The notes beneath the pieces are model-generated. The model saw only the letters and a list, made by a program, of their open reading frames with translations, did not search any database and had not been told where the DNA came from. Both the position numbers and the translations under genes were made by a program. From Bacteroidales bacterium (lineage in GTDB: Bacteria > Bacteroidota > Bacteroidia > Bacteroidales > UBA932), in NCBI GenBank assembly GCA_017553405.1, contig JAFZME010000068.1:1-46852 (forward strand): a stretch of DNA of 46,852 nucleotides, given 5' to 3'. Below, in pieces: positions 26,439-35,114 of the stretch (positions within the stretch are counted from its first letter, which is position 1; each line of letters opens with the position of its first letter).

Positions 26439-26837
26439 ATGGCAGAAAACGTAACCCCCGTACAGCTTGCCGTCAAGGATTTCGAGGAGAGGGAAGTGAT
26501 GATGATCGACTACAAGTTCAACCAGGCCACCGACCGTGAAGGCCAGATTTCCGGCATCCCCCGCGGCGGCAAGGTGACCGTCCGTGTCAAGGCTATGAAC
26601 GACGGCAACAACCAGTTGCTCCAGTGGATGCTTGCACCGAACGATCCCCGCGACTTCACCGTCACCTACTACAACACCGTAGACGGCTCCACTATGAAGG
26701 AGCTCAAGGGCACCGGCTGCTACTGCATCCACTATGTGGAGAAGTGGGAAGACGGCCAGGAGCACTTCGAGGAGATCGAGATCGTGTGCCAGAAACTGGA
26801 GAACGGTCCCGTGTGCTACGAGAATCCTTGGAAGTAA
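26439..26837 (+). CDS. tssD: TssD (Hcp) tube protein 2
   Basis: A 132-residue Hcp-like tube protein, clearly paralogous to its upstream neighbour (FNQATDREGQISGIPRGGKV, then RVKAMNDGNNQLLQWM). It is preceded by an unusually good Shine-Dalgarno sequence and followed by a long hairpin, suggesting a specially high expression level that then drops for the downstream spike and baseplate genes. The cysteine-containing strands GCYCIHYVEKW and IEIVCQKLENG are conserved with copy 1 only in part. Its role is the inner tube and, as known for Hcp, possibly binding small effectors in the ring lumen. Confidence 0.9.
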   Translation: MAENVTPVQLAVKDFEEREVMMIDYKFNQATDREGQISGIPRGGKVTVRVKAMNDGNNQLLQWMLAPNDPRDFTVTYYNTVDGSTMKELKGTGCYCIHYVEKWEDGQEHFEEIEIVCQKLENGPVCYENPWK

Positions 26838-26849
26838 TTTATTGAAAAT

Positions 26850-26893
26850 CAGGGAAATAAAAGTCAGCCGGCAGCCCCGGCTGACTTCCCCTG
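26850..26893 (+). terminator. Long intercistronic hairpin (attenuator-like) after second tssD
   Basis: AAGTCAGCCGG pairs perfectly over 11 bases with CCGGCTGACTT around a 5-base loop. An outer helix (CAGGGAA with TTCCCCTG) extends the structure. No T-run follows, so it may stabilise the upstream message or partly block readthrough rather than end transcription. Confidence 0.6.
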
Positions 26894-26907
26894 TTTAAGA
26901 AAAAGAG

Positions 26908-27345
26908 ATGCAACTTTTTGGAACTATGGCATTCGAGGGATCTTCCAAGGGCGATTATGTCACCCCCGAGTTCCCGCTTATCGACTATAAATGCCACCTC
27001 ACCCGCAGCCACAACGAGACGCGTCCCGACGGCCTCACCTGGTGTGACCGGATAGAGCTCGACGTCGTGGCTACGAGCAAACACGATACTCGTCTCTACC
27101 AGTGGTACGTCAACCGTTCGCTGATGTCGGGCCACTTGCTTTTTAATGACGGCCCCGACGACGACTCCGAAAAGGTAAAGGAAATTTTCTTCAAGGATGC
27201 CCTGTGCTACGGCATATCGGAGAAGTATGACATCGGAGACAAGGCCAAAAGGATACTTCATCTGAGCATCGTCGCGGATGTGACGACCTTTGATGATGTT
27301 GAACTTAAATCAAATGCAATATCTCCCTTTATTCAGACAAAATAA
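26908..27345 (+). CDS. Hcp/TssD-like protein 3 (divergent)
   Basis: The 145-residue protein has the Hcp-like strand order but is divergent: PEFPLIDYKCHLTRSHNET, IELDVVATSKHDTRLYQWYV, then HLLFNDGPDDDSEKVKEIFF. The YQWYVN piece corresponds to the LLQWML region of the tube proteins. It is the first gene after the long hairpin and its stop overlaps the next start by one base (TAATG). An alternative ATG lies six codons downstream. Divergent copies of this kind in Bacteroidetes loci may be a tube initiator, a cap or a cargo carrier; which one is unknown. Confidence 0.75.
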   Translation: MQLFGTMAFEGSSKGDYVTPEFPLIDYKCHLTRSHNETRPDGLTWCDRIELDVVATSKHDTRLYQWYVNRSLMSGHLLFNDGPDDDSEKVKEIFFKDALCYGISEKYDIGDKAKRILHLSIVADVTTFDDVELKSNAISPFIQTK

Positions 27346-27776
27346 TGAGTGCCCTTGTATTAGAAGACATTGTGACAAAGAGCGTCACCGTGCCGGAGGA
27401 TAAAAACTACACCCTGCAGCATTTTGATTATCAGTGCGAAAGGCAGCGCTGCCCTGTCGGCAATCCTTTCGGCACCAAAACTCCATCCTTGCTCCACTTC
27501 ACTATAAGGGCCTCGGACAAGGATCCTGAGAAGGAACTGCTCAGTCGGATGCAGCAGGCTGAGACGTTCCCCTACAGTTTCAAATTCGACGATGAAAAGC
27601 AAAGCAGGATTGTGGCATACGGCTACATCGTGGAGATGGAGGAAGTCCACGACAGCGTGCCCGGACAGGATGGAGTCGAAGAGCAGATGCTCATCAGCTG
27701 CACTATCCTTCTTAGCCAGCTTCTCTTTGAGGGGTCTGACGGCAAGACATTGACATTGACCATATCGAACGATTAA
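27345..27776 (+). CDS. Hcp/TssD-like protein 4 (divergent)
   Basis: A 143-residue protein that looks like a distant Hcp relative: HFDYQCERQRCPVGNPFG, LLHFTIRASDKDPEKELL, AYGYIVEMEEVHDSV and ISCTILLSQLLFEG correspond to the tube fold's strands. It overlaps the previous gene by 1 base and is followed 10 bases later by vgrG. Its position next to the spike gene suggests the junction of tube and spike, such as a distal tube protein. That is inference. No signal peptide or catalytic motif is seen. Confidence 0.65.
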   Translation: MSALVLEDIVTKSVTVPEDKNYTLQHFDYQCERQRCPVGNPFGTKTPSLLHFTIRASDKDPEKELLSRMQQAETFPYSFKFDDEKQSRIVAYGYIVEMEEVHDSVPGQDGVEEQMLISCTILLSQLLFEGSDGKTLTLTISND

Positions 27777-27786
27777 CGACAGTATT

Positions 27787-30700
27787 ATGGCTGTAACACC
27801 ACCTTTGGAAACATACGACAACAACATTCTTGAATACTCCCTCGAGCTGGGCGGGACCGGTTTCAAGCACAAGGACGACAATGACAAAGAAGTCGATGGC
27901 TGCCCTCCGATTGTCACCGGTGAACGGACCAAGGTGACATACAAGGACATCTCCGATGATTTGTTGCTGTCGCTTTACGGCGTGACATTCCGCCGCAAAA
28001 TCTATGAGCCGGGACGTATCCAGGCCGAACTCCAGATTCAGACAAAGTCGGAGCTCGGTATTGCGAAGCTTTCGGATATGCTGGTCGGCAGGTCGGTCTC
28101 ACTGCATATCGAAAAAAACAGCAGCGGAAGGAAGACCATCGCGAAAAATTATTTCATTCTGGACATCTCCCCCCAGTTTGAAAACGGGACAGACAATACT
28201 TATAAATATATATATATAAAGCTCAACATCGTCAGTAAGGATGCCCTCCTGAAATTCAACAGGTTCAGCCAGGCCCACCTCGGCGAAAAATTCTTCTCCG
28301 ATACGGTCACGAATTTTACTTCTGCGGCCGGTGTCCCCATAAGGGCTTTTGACAAGAGCAGTTTTCAGGGACTCACCTACAAGGACAACAATACGGACGT
28401 CGAATACATCCAACCCTATTTCGTCCAGTACAACGAAAGCTTCTATGACTTTATGCGAAGGATAGCCAACCGCTGCGGCGAGGCTTTCTATTTCGAAGAC
28501 GGCACCCTGTGCTTCGGCCTTCCGAAAAACGGAAATACGACCGATGTCGTGAATGCCCTTCGTGTCATCTACCGGAGTGTTTCCGACGGCCCTTATTCGT
28601 GCAAAGGCATCACTGTCAGCGACTATGCCCGTGATTCGCTCAAGGAGCTCCGGGATGATAATACCTATAAACCTGATAAAAAAGATGTTATTACGGACAA
28701 GATTGGCGTCGTCGCGGACGGGAAATTTCCCAATGATGTCTTTTCGGATGGCGACTATACCCATAATTCCGAGATCGCTTCCGAGGACCATTATATGATC
28801 CTTTTCAAGGACAAGTTTGCCCACGACAGTTCCGACGAACTCTGGCTTGGGGACCAGGATGCCCGTATCACGCTCGCGGTTTCGGCATTTCTTAATTCGA
28901 CATCACTGCTTGAAGCAATCGGCAACCTCACGGAGCAACAGATCGATGCCGCCTATGCGCTGATTGCAAAAGCAAAAAAGGTTACAGATGCGGGTAACAC
29001 CAAGGTTGAAGATGAGCGACTCGACAGCAACAAGGATTATGCGGTGCTTTTTGCCAAGGTGGATGACAATACGAGCCATTGGATAACCCTCAATTATTAC
29101 AAGGACATCCGCAAATATGAGGAGGAGCAGGCCCGCAATATGGTCTGCATCGATATGGGCGAGCGCTACTGCGACGTCAAGCTCGGCGACAAGATCACCA
29201 TCCCCGGCGACGATGACTCGACCTATATCGTCACGGACATAGAGATGACGTCCGGAGTTCCCTGGAAGCGCCGCTATGACGAATTCTCCGGCGACGCGGT
29301 CCCTGTCGGCGGCGCCCAGTCGCAGCGTTTCTACGCTATTCCCCTGACTAAAGATTCGAAATTTTACCCCCCGCTTCTTACCGACAAGCCCTTCCTGTCG
29401 GCCGGCCCGCAGCCTGCCTATGTGATAGAGGTAGACGATCCTTATCACCAGGGTCGTGTCCGTATCCGTTATCCCTGGCAGTCGTTATCCTCTTCGGATA
29501 AGAATTCGGCCGCGTATAAGGCCAAGAGTGAAATGGATACGAAGGAGACTGAGTTGAAGAAGTATGCCACGGTTACGACGAATCATATGAAAGTCACGAT
29601 TACAAAGAAGAGCGATGCGAAAGAAGATGACTTCAATAAGGCAGAGAAGGAGTATAATGAGAAGAGGGACGCCTGGCTTAAGGCGGTAGTTATGGAAGCC
29701 GCTTCACCGTGGATCCGTATGGCCACTCCTATGGCGACAAACGGAGGTGGAATGTTCTTCCGTCCTGAAGTCGGCGACGAGGTTATGGTGGATTACGAGA
29801 ACGGCAATATCGACCGTCCCTTCGTGACCGGAGCCCTCTATTCCAAGAATGTCCCGGCTCCTATGAGGGGCAACCACGTGATCGTCTCCAAAAACGGCCA
29901 CACCATCAAGATGGACGACCCGGACGACACATCCCTGATAGTTCAGAGCATTTTCCCGTTCATCAAGATGCTCGGGACCTTCGGGGTTGAGTTTAAAGGG
30001 ATTAAAGGGCAGTCTCTTGCGGCCCTCGGCGGCATAGAACTAACAGACAAGGCCGGCATCTACGACATCAAGATGTCGTCCCACGACCGCCGGATTAAGA
30101 TATCAAGCCCTCTTGGTGACGTGAAGATCGATGCCTTGACCGGAATCACCCTGGACGCTCCCAACGGCGACATCAACATTACCGGCAAGAACATCAATCT
30201 GTCCGCCTACAACAAGTTCAACATCACCTCCGGCAAGAACATCCTGCTGGGCAGCGGCGATCATCTTGGAGGCTTTTGGGATTCATTCAACAAGCGGTCT
30301 GTCGGTTCGCAGGTCAGTAAGTCCCTGCTCAAAATGTCGTTGATGAAGTTCTTCGACTTCTCCCTTATCCGTACGGTCCTCGAGATTTTCGTCCGGCCCA
30401 TTGACGGAAGTCTGGCAGTGAAGTCCTACAGGTATATGCAGCTGGAGGCAGGCAAGGGAAGCACGGCCGATGAACCGGCCAAATACGCGTCCCGTCCTAT
30501 GGACAATCTTTTGATCAAAAAATCCAAGGCCGACAATACCAGGGTTATAACTGAACTTGTGGGCGAGTGCGCAAGAAAGGTTGAGGCGTTCGTAACGGAG
30601 TATTGTACGGCATTTAACGCTCTTAAAGCGGCCTTCGATGCGTTTCCTGATGAAACTTTCGGAGATGGAAATCCTCTTGAGAGGCCAACCTCCAGGGATA

Positions 30701-31590
30701 CTTTCCTGAAGCATATGTTTGAAGAGGCGCCGGATAAAAAAGATCAAGTCCGGACGAAAGTTGCGGCATATTTCAATAAACGTGACAAGTTCAGATTCCA
30801 TCCGTCAATAGGACGGTTCGGGACAAGGGATTTCTTCCTGAAAGTCGTGAATGTTATGAATAATGTTGTCGCAGTAAAGGCCAAAGGTGCGAAATTAGAA
30901 CATATTCTTGATGGTCTTCCTGACGAGTATGATGCGTTTGACATCCCGTCAAATGCTCCAAGTATTCTGAAAAAAGCCGCTTCAATTAAGTCGGCTCCGG
31001 GCGCAGCTCCGGCCCCGGCCAATCAGGAGTTCTATGCGGCATATGTGAAGAAAATTGCGGATTATGCAAGAACTCCGGATCGTGCACTTTTCAGTAATGA
31101 TATTCATTCGGCGGATTTTGCCGAATGGAAAAAATTCACCAAGCGTCGCCTCGCCCATTACATTATAGAGAAATGCCGAGTGAATGACATTATTGAGGGT
31201 TGTAAAATTCCTCCTGCTGTTTACGGTAATGTAAGTACGGTCGCTGCTGACGGCACGGTAACTATTACCAGTTCTAAACCTAACGATAATGCTGATCCGG
31301 TCTCCGATGCCGACTGGCCCAAGTTTGTGGCCGGAATCCAGATCAAGGACAATTTCGTCAGCGATTTTGTAAACGGGCTTATGGATACGGGCAATTTACA
31401 GATAATGAAAAAGGTCCTTCCGCTGGAATGGTGGGTGTGGAAGCCTGAGTCGAAAGGCCGGATCCTTATTTCTGACGAGGCCAACAGGACGATACGTTTC
31501 AATAACGGTGTTACTGAGAGCTACAAGAATCAGGATCGGCTGGCCCCCTCCGATGAAGAATCACGTTTACATAGATTACTAAACTTCTGA
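27787..31590 (+). CDS. vgrG: TssI/VgrG spike with internal insertions and long C-terminal extension
   Basis: The 1267-residue spike protein is far longer than a minimal VgrG of 600-700 residues. The gp27-like part contains NESFYDFMRRIANRCGEAFY (about 218-237). The gp5-like OB domain starts at YVIEVDDPYHQGRVRIRYPW (about 544-563) and resumes at GDEVMVDYENGNIDRPFV (about 663). A charged helical insert of about 70 residues (566-635) splits the OB fold, and another insert lies in the gp27 region (about 290-440). The beta-helix DVKIDALTGITLDAPNGDIN begins near residue 777. A mostly helical extension of about 440 residues (830-1267), encoded by visibly more AT-rich DNA, follows; I cannot assign it. 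It may be an effector or a scaffold for the next gene product. Confidence 0.9.
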   Translation: MAVTPPLETYDNNILEYSLELGGTGFKHKDDNDKEVDGCPPIVTGERTKVTYKDISDDLLLSLYGVTFRRKIYEPGRIQAELQIQTKSELGIAKLSDMLVGRSVSLHIEKNSSGRKTIAKNYFILDISPQFENGTDNTYKYIYIKLNIVSKDALLKFNRFSQAHLGEKFFSDTVTNFTSAAGVPIRAFDKSSFQGLTYKDNNTDVEYIQPYFVQYNESFYDFMRRIANRCGEAFYFEDGTLCFGLPKNGNTTDVVNALRVIYRSVSDGPYSCKGITVSDYARDSLKELRDDNTYKPDKKDVITDKIGVVADGKFPNDVFSDGDYTHNSEIASEDHYMILFKDKFAHDSSDELWLGDQDARITLAVSAFLNSTSLLEAIGNLTEQQIDAAYALIAKAKKVTDAGNTKVEDERLDSNKDYAVLFAKVDDNTSHWITLNYYKDIRKYEEEQARNMVCIDMGERYCDVKLGDKITIPGDDDSTYIVTDIEMTSGVPWKRRYDEFSGDAVPVGGAQSQRFYAIPLTKDSKFYPPLLTDKPFLSAGPQPAYVIEVDDPYHQGRVRIRYPWQSLSSSDKNSAAYKAKSEMDTKETELKKYATVTTNHMKVTITKKSDAKEDDFNKAEKEYNEKRDAWLKAVVMEAASPWIRMATPMATNGGGMFFRPEVGDEVMVDYENGNIDRPFVTGALYSKNVPAPMRGNHVIVSKNGHTIKMDDPDDTSLIVQSIFPFIKMLGTFGVEFKGIKGQSLAALGGIELTDKAGIYDIKMSSHDRRIKISSPLGDVKIDALTGITLDAPNGDINITGKNINLSAYNKFNITSGKNILLGSGDHLGGFWDSFNKRSVGSQVSKSLLKMSLMKFFDFSLIRTVLEIFVRPIDGSLAVKSYRYMQLEAGKGSTADEPAKYASRPMDNLLIKKSKADNTRVITELVGECARKVEAFVTEYCTAFNALKAAFDAFPDETFGDGNPLERPTSRDTFLKHMFEEAPDKKDQVRTKVAAYFNKRDKFRFHPSIGRFGTRDFFLKVVNVMNNVVAVKAKGAKLEHILDGLPDEYDAFDIPSNAPSILKKAASIKSAPGAAPAPANQEFYAAYVKKIADYARTPDRALFSNDIHSADFAEWKKFTKRRLAHYIIEKCRVNDIIEGCKIPPAVYGNVSTVAADGTVTITSSKPNDNADPVSDADWPKFVAGIQIKDNFVSDFVNGLMDTGNLQIMKKVLPLEWWVWKPESKGRILISDEANRTIRFNNGVTESYKNQDRLAPSDEESRLHRLLNF

Positions 31591-31597
31591 CACCGTT

Positions 31598-33388
31598 ATG
31601 GATTATAATTTCGATACCTGGAAAAAAGCGCTCGAGGATTTCAAGAAAAGCGTGACTAAGGATCTGGAGGAGATCCGTAAACAGAAAGAAGAGGTCCGCC
31701 TTCTCAAGGAGGAGATTCTCAGTTCGATGAATAACGGCGTATTCATCCGTGATGACAGTCGCATCGTCCTTTCAGCACCGGAGATTGTTATCGGCAACGT
31801 CGACCGGGAAGGAATCCTGGTCGCCGATGGTGGCGGCCGCGTCGTCCTGCGTGCCGGCAACGTCGACGTCGAAGGCGTGGGAGATGCCGGCTCCGTAAGG
31901 ACCAGGGCGTCCAGCATACGTTCTATCGCGGTCAATCCCGGAGCCGACGGCCTTGAGGAAGTGCCTGGTGATGTTTCGGAAATCATTGCCCAGGCCCGCC
32001 AGGTAGTGCTCGAAGGCAGTACCGGAGATGATGTCTTCCTTGAGACTCCCAAAGCGGCCGGCTCTGGCAGCGTACGGATCCACGCCGACGGATGTCTTGA
32101 GCTGGATGCCAGCGTCTCAAGCGAGACCTTGAAAAAGAATCTTGACGACCGCATCAAGGCTCTGGAGGACGAGAAGAAGGCGGTTGAAAGTGAGGTCGAC
32201 AGCGGACTCAAGGCATTCGGCGACCTGTCCAAGCAGATAAAGGACGTCTATGACCAGAACGACGGTATCATCTCCGATTCAATGACCTTAAGGACGGAGA
32301 TGAGCGCTCTTGAAGATCTCGGCGACATTCTGCAGAGCCATTCTTCCGCTCTCAGTATGAATTACGAGGCCACTTCAAGGGCGATTTCGCGCCTTGCGGA
32401 AATCAACAGGCAGATCAAGGCGCTCAAGGATGCCAAGAACGCCATCAAGGGCGGAGATGATTTCAAAAAGGCGTCAACCGGTTGTGCCGTGCTGGTTTCA
32501 GGGGAAAGCATCAATCTTGTGTCCCGGGACGGCGACGGCAACCTGCGCGACAACCCGGAAGCCGGAGTGGGCGTCCTTGCCAACAACATCGAGGTGCTCG
32601 CTCTCGACAAGGAGCGCGCCCTCCAGAAGGAAGGCAAGGTGCTTGTCAATGCAAAGACGGTGGAAGTCTCCACGGTCAACGCTTCCGATCTCAAGTACGA
32701 CGACAAGGGCAAGCTCACCTCGGGCAAGTACGCTTCCGAGGGCGACGTGCTCATAAAGTCCAAGACTCTTTCCGTCGAGTCCGTCGACAGCGAGCTCAAG
32801 GACGGAAAACTGGAGGAGAAGGCCCTCACTAAGGAGAGTGCTTTCACTGTGCGCGCCGAAAAGCTCGACGTTTCTGCGACAGACACCGAGGGCAAGGCCA
32901 CGGGCGCCATTTCGCTCAATGCGAAGGATGTCTCCGTGCGTTCGATGAACGTGGACAAGGACAAGCGTACCGACGACAAGCTTGCGGAAGGCAGCACTAT
33001 GCTGCTTCTTTCCGAGAAGATGTTCCTCGGAGCGAAGAAGAAGGACATCAAGTCCAAGAAGCTCCAGGCCGTCAGCGAAGAAGTCGGAGTGTTCGCCGAC
33101 AAGACGCTCGAACTCCAGCAGGACGAGGCGAAGGCGGCGCTCCAGCTCTCCGGCGGCAAGGCCGCTCTCGGAAGCAGTGAGAACCAGGTGTTCGGCAAGA
33201 CCGCCGTCACCGGCGCCGTCGAGGTCAAGGGCGAAGTCAAGGCGCCGAAGGCCACCATCGAGCATCTCGAGGCCAAGAGTTCCTTCAAATCCTCCAATAT
33301 CAGCGACGGTATACCTGTTCCTCCCGCCCCGGCGAGCGGCAATCTCAGCGCCAAGCTCAAGGCGGAGGATGCACCTGAAAAGAAATAG
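31598..33388 (+). CDS. Beta-helical and coiled-coil protein between VgrG and PAAR-like tip
   Basis: The 596-residue protein is not recognised as a named family. Residues 1-45 form a charged coiled coil (DLEEIRKQKEEVRLLKEEIL). Residues of about 50-180 show short repeating strands of V/I-x-V/L type (RIVLSAPEIVIGNV, GRVVLRAGNVDVEG). About 185-300 is helical coiled coil. About 300-560 is again beta-repeat (NIEVLALDKE, KTVEVSTVNAS, KTLSVESV, EKLDVSATD, KDVSVRSM), and a Pro/Ala/Lys-rich tail ends the protein. This resembles VgrG-type beta-helices without the gp27 part. Its place between vgrG and the PAAR-like gene suggests a spike-associated carrier or needle extension. No signal peptide. Confidence 0.7.
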   Translation: MDYNFDTWKKALEDFKKSVTKDLEEIRKQKEEVRLLKEEILSSMNNGVFIRDDSRIVLSAPEIVIGNVDREGILVADGGGRVVLRAGNVDVEGVGDAGSVRTRASSIRSIAVNPGADGLEEVPGDVSEIIAQARQVVLEGSTGDDVFLETPKAAGSGSVRIHADGCLELDASVSSETLKKNLDDRIKALEDEKKAVESEVDSGLKAFGDLSKQIKDVYDQNDGIISDSMTLRTEMSALEDLGDILQSHSSALSMNYEATSRAISRLAEINRQIKALKDAKNAIKGGDDFKKASTGCAVLVSGESINLVSRDGDGNLRDNPEAGVGVLANNIEVLALDKERALQKEGKVLVNAKTVEVSTVNASDLKYDDKGKLTSGKYASEGDVLIKSKTLSVESVDSELKDGKLEEKALTKESAFTVRAEKLDVSATDTEGKATGAISLNAKDVSVRSMNVDKDKRTDDKLAEGSTMLLLSEKMFLGAKKKDIKSKKLQAVSEEVGVFADKTLELQQDEAKAALQLSGGKAALGSSENQVFGKTAVTGAVEVKGEVKAPKATIEHLEAKSSFKSSNISDGIPVPPAPASGNLSAKLKAEDAPEKK

Positions 33389-33392
33389 CGTT

Positions 33393-33782
33393 ATGGGAAA
33401 GTTCGTTTGTGCAGGCGCACTGCTCAAGTGCAGTTTCGGAATGGCTCCGTCGTCGTTTATGGTGATTGACCCGATGCGTGCGAAGGTTCAGAACAAGCCC
33501 ATCGGTAACATAATGGACAACAAGCCGATGGCCAACATAATGCCTTTCGGGATGTGCCAGTCTATGGCTAACCCCACCGTGGCTTCGGCCACCGCGGCGG
33601 CTATGGGCGTCCTAACCCCGATGCCCTGCATCCCGGTGATCGCGGCGCCGTGGTTCCCCGGCGGCAAGGAAATGATATCCAATATGCCCGCACTGCTTGA
33701 CAACTGCAAGTGTATGTGCAACTGGGGAGGCAGCATACAGGTGACTATGCCGGGCAACGTCTGTCTTGCGGAAGGAAAATAG
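33393..33782 (+). CDS. DUF4280 PAAR-like spike tip protein
   Basis: The 129-residue protein has the pattern of the DUF4280 family of PAAR-like proteins. The N-terminal VCAGALLKCSFGMAP is followed by NIMPFGMCQSMANP, GVLTPMPCIPVIAAPW and CKCMCNWGG, with spaced cysteines (CAG, KCSFG, GMCQS, PCIP, CKCMC) that may bind metal at the tip. PAAR proteins sharpen the VgrG spike and may attach effectors. The ATG 4 bases after the preceding stop is chosen, as it gives the family N-terminus; an upstream in-frame extension would only read the shadow of the neighbouring gene. It is encoded between the beta-helical protein and the PEGA protein. Confidence 0.9.
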   Translation: MGKFVCAGALLKCSFGMAPSSFMVIDPMRAKVQNKPIGNIMDNKPMANIMPFGMCQSMANPTVASATAAAMGVLTPMPCIPVIAAPWFPGGKEMISNMPALLDNCKCMCNWGGSIQVTMPGNVCLAEGK

Positions 33783-33788
33783 TCTCTT

Positions 33789-35114
33789 ATGAAACGTACG
33801 GGCCTTGCATTGATTCTCCTTTTCTCCATCCTGGCGCCTCTCCGCGCCCAGGAGATGGGGCTGGAGGACTTTGCCAAGGTCAAGCGTCCGCCTTGGAAGT
33901 GGAAGACGGTGGAGGTCGACAAGACCTGCGCCCTTCTCGACCTGCTGACCGACGAGCAGGGTTTCCAGTTTACCTGCGGAGCCAACGTCCCGGTCGAGGC
34001 CAAGCCGGGGGAGGGGCTGATTACCCTGTCTCTTCCCAACAAGACAACCCACCTTACAATCACGCACCCCGAGTTCGGGCAGTTGATGTGGAGGGTGCCC
34101 GGCAGCAAGAAACTTCACAAGAACAACCGCTACCGGGCGGTCCTTCTTGCGGGCGATCCGACCAAGGAGTACAAGTCCCCGAAGCAGTGGCTCGTGCTCA
34201 ACATCAGCCCGAGGGATGTGATGCTCCAGATAGACTCGGTCTCGAAGCCGGTCCGCGGCGAGGTGCAGGAGCTGTATCTGCCTGTCGGAAAGCACGGCTA
34301 CAAGGTTGAGGCTCCGTTCTATATGCCCGTCCAGGACACCGTGGAGCTGACTCCCGACGCCCGCGCAGAGATTACCGTACAGCTTCAGCCGTTCTATTCC
34401 TTCCTCACCGTCAAGGCCCCTCGACGCAGCGGTACGCTGTATATAGACAACGCACGTATCAGCAAGGCGGAGGCGACCAGCTACCGGCTTTTCGAAGGCT
34501 GCCACAACGTCTCCATATTCCGTAAGGACAAGTGCTGGTACGATTCGCTCCTTGTCATTGGAAGGGCGGAAAAGAAGGTCCTTGAGCTCGCGCAGTCGGA
34601 TTTGTATCCCAGGCCGAGAAGCCTGGACGAGCCCCTGTCGGTCAATCCGCCTGCCCCGGAAGACTCCGCCGGCGTGAGCCTGCCCCCGGCCCCCGTGAAG
34701 ATCACGGTCGGCGATCCCGAGACTGAAATCTGGGTGGACCGTGAGTATGCAGGGAAAGGGCAGTGGGAAGGGACGCTGTCGCAGGGCTTCCATCTTGCGC
34801 AGACGCGCAAGGACAGTCTCTCATCCGACGTGACCACGTTCTGGATTCGGGACGAATTCCCGCAGGAGATCACCCTCAAGGCGTTCGGGATGGGCTACGG
34901 GCTGCTCAACATCCACTGCAATGTGGAGGGCGCCGGCATCAAGATCAACGGCGGCGACTATGGGCAGACGCCGAAGATAGTCCGTCTGGACGCATCCAAG
35001 ATCTATAAGGTCGCCCTTTCCAAGGATGGCTACAAGGATGGAACGCTGACCGTACGCCCGAGAGGCAACAATATGGTCGACGTGTATATGAAATTGAAGA
35101 AAAAAAGAATATGA
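33789..35114 (+). CDS. Secreted PEGA-domain protein of the injection locus
   Basis: The 441-residue protein has a signal peptide (LLFSILAPLRAQ) and no other membrane helix, so it should be periplasmic. Several beta repeats follow. The C-terminal one is a PEGA-type domain: GLLNIHCNVEGAGIKINGGD, then GQTPKIVRLDASKIYKVALSKDGYKDGTLTV (in part), with two more similar modules around residues 145-205 (WLVLNISPRDVMLQID) and 300-340. PEGA repeats occur in surface and envelope proteins of many phyla, usually as binding or structural modules. Its last 4 bases overlap the next start (ATGA). The role is probably the trans-envelope part of the machine, in place of the absent TssJLM. This is inferred from position. 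Confidence 0.85.
   Translation: MKRTGLALILLFSILAPLRAQEMGLEDFAKVKRPPWKWKTVEVDKTCALLDLLTDEQGFQFTCGANVPVEAKPGEGLITLSLPNKTTHLTITHPEFGQLMWRVPGSKKLHKNNRYRAVLLAGDPTKEYKSPKQWLVLNISPRDVMLQIDSVSKPVRGEVQELYLPVGKHGYKVEAPFYMPVQDTVELTPDARAEITVQLQPFYSFLTVKAPRRSGTLYIDNARISKAEATSYRLFEGCHNVSIFRKDKCWYDSLLVIGRAEKKVLELAQSDLYPRPRSLDEPLSVNPPAPEDSAGVSLPPAPVKITVGDPETEIWVDREYAGKGQWEGTLSQGFHLAQTRKDSLSSDVTTFWIRDEFPQEITLKAFGMGYGLLNIHCNVEGAGIKINGGDYGQTPKIVRLDASKIYKVALSKDGYKDGTLTVRPRGNNMVDVYMKLKKKRI

Noticed and set aside
32982..33392. Upstream extension of the PAAR-like gene by 137 codons
   Set aside because: It reads an Arg/Ser/Pro-rich shadow frame of the beta-helical protein gene; the DUF4280 N-terminus begins at the ATG at 33393.
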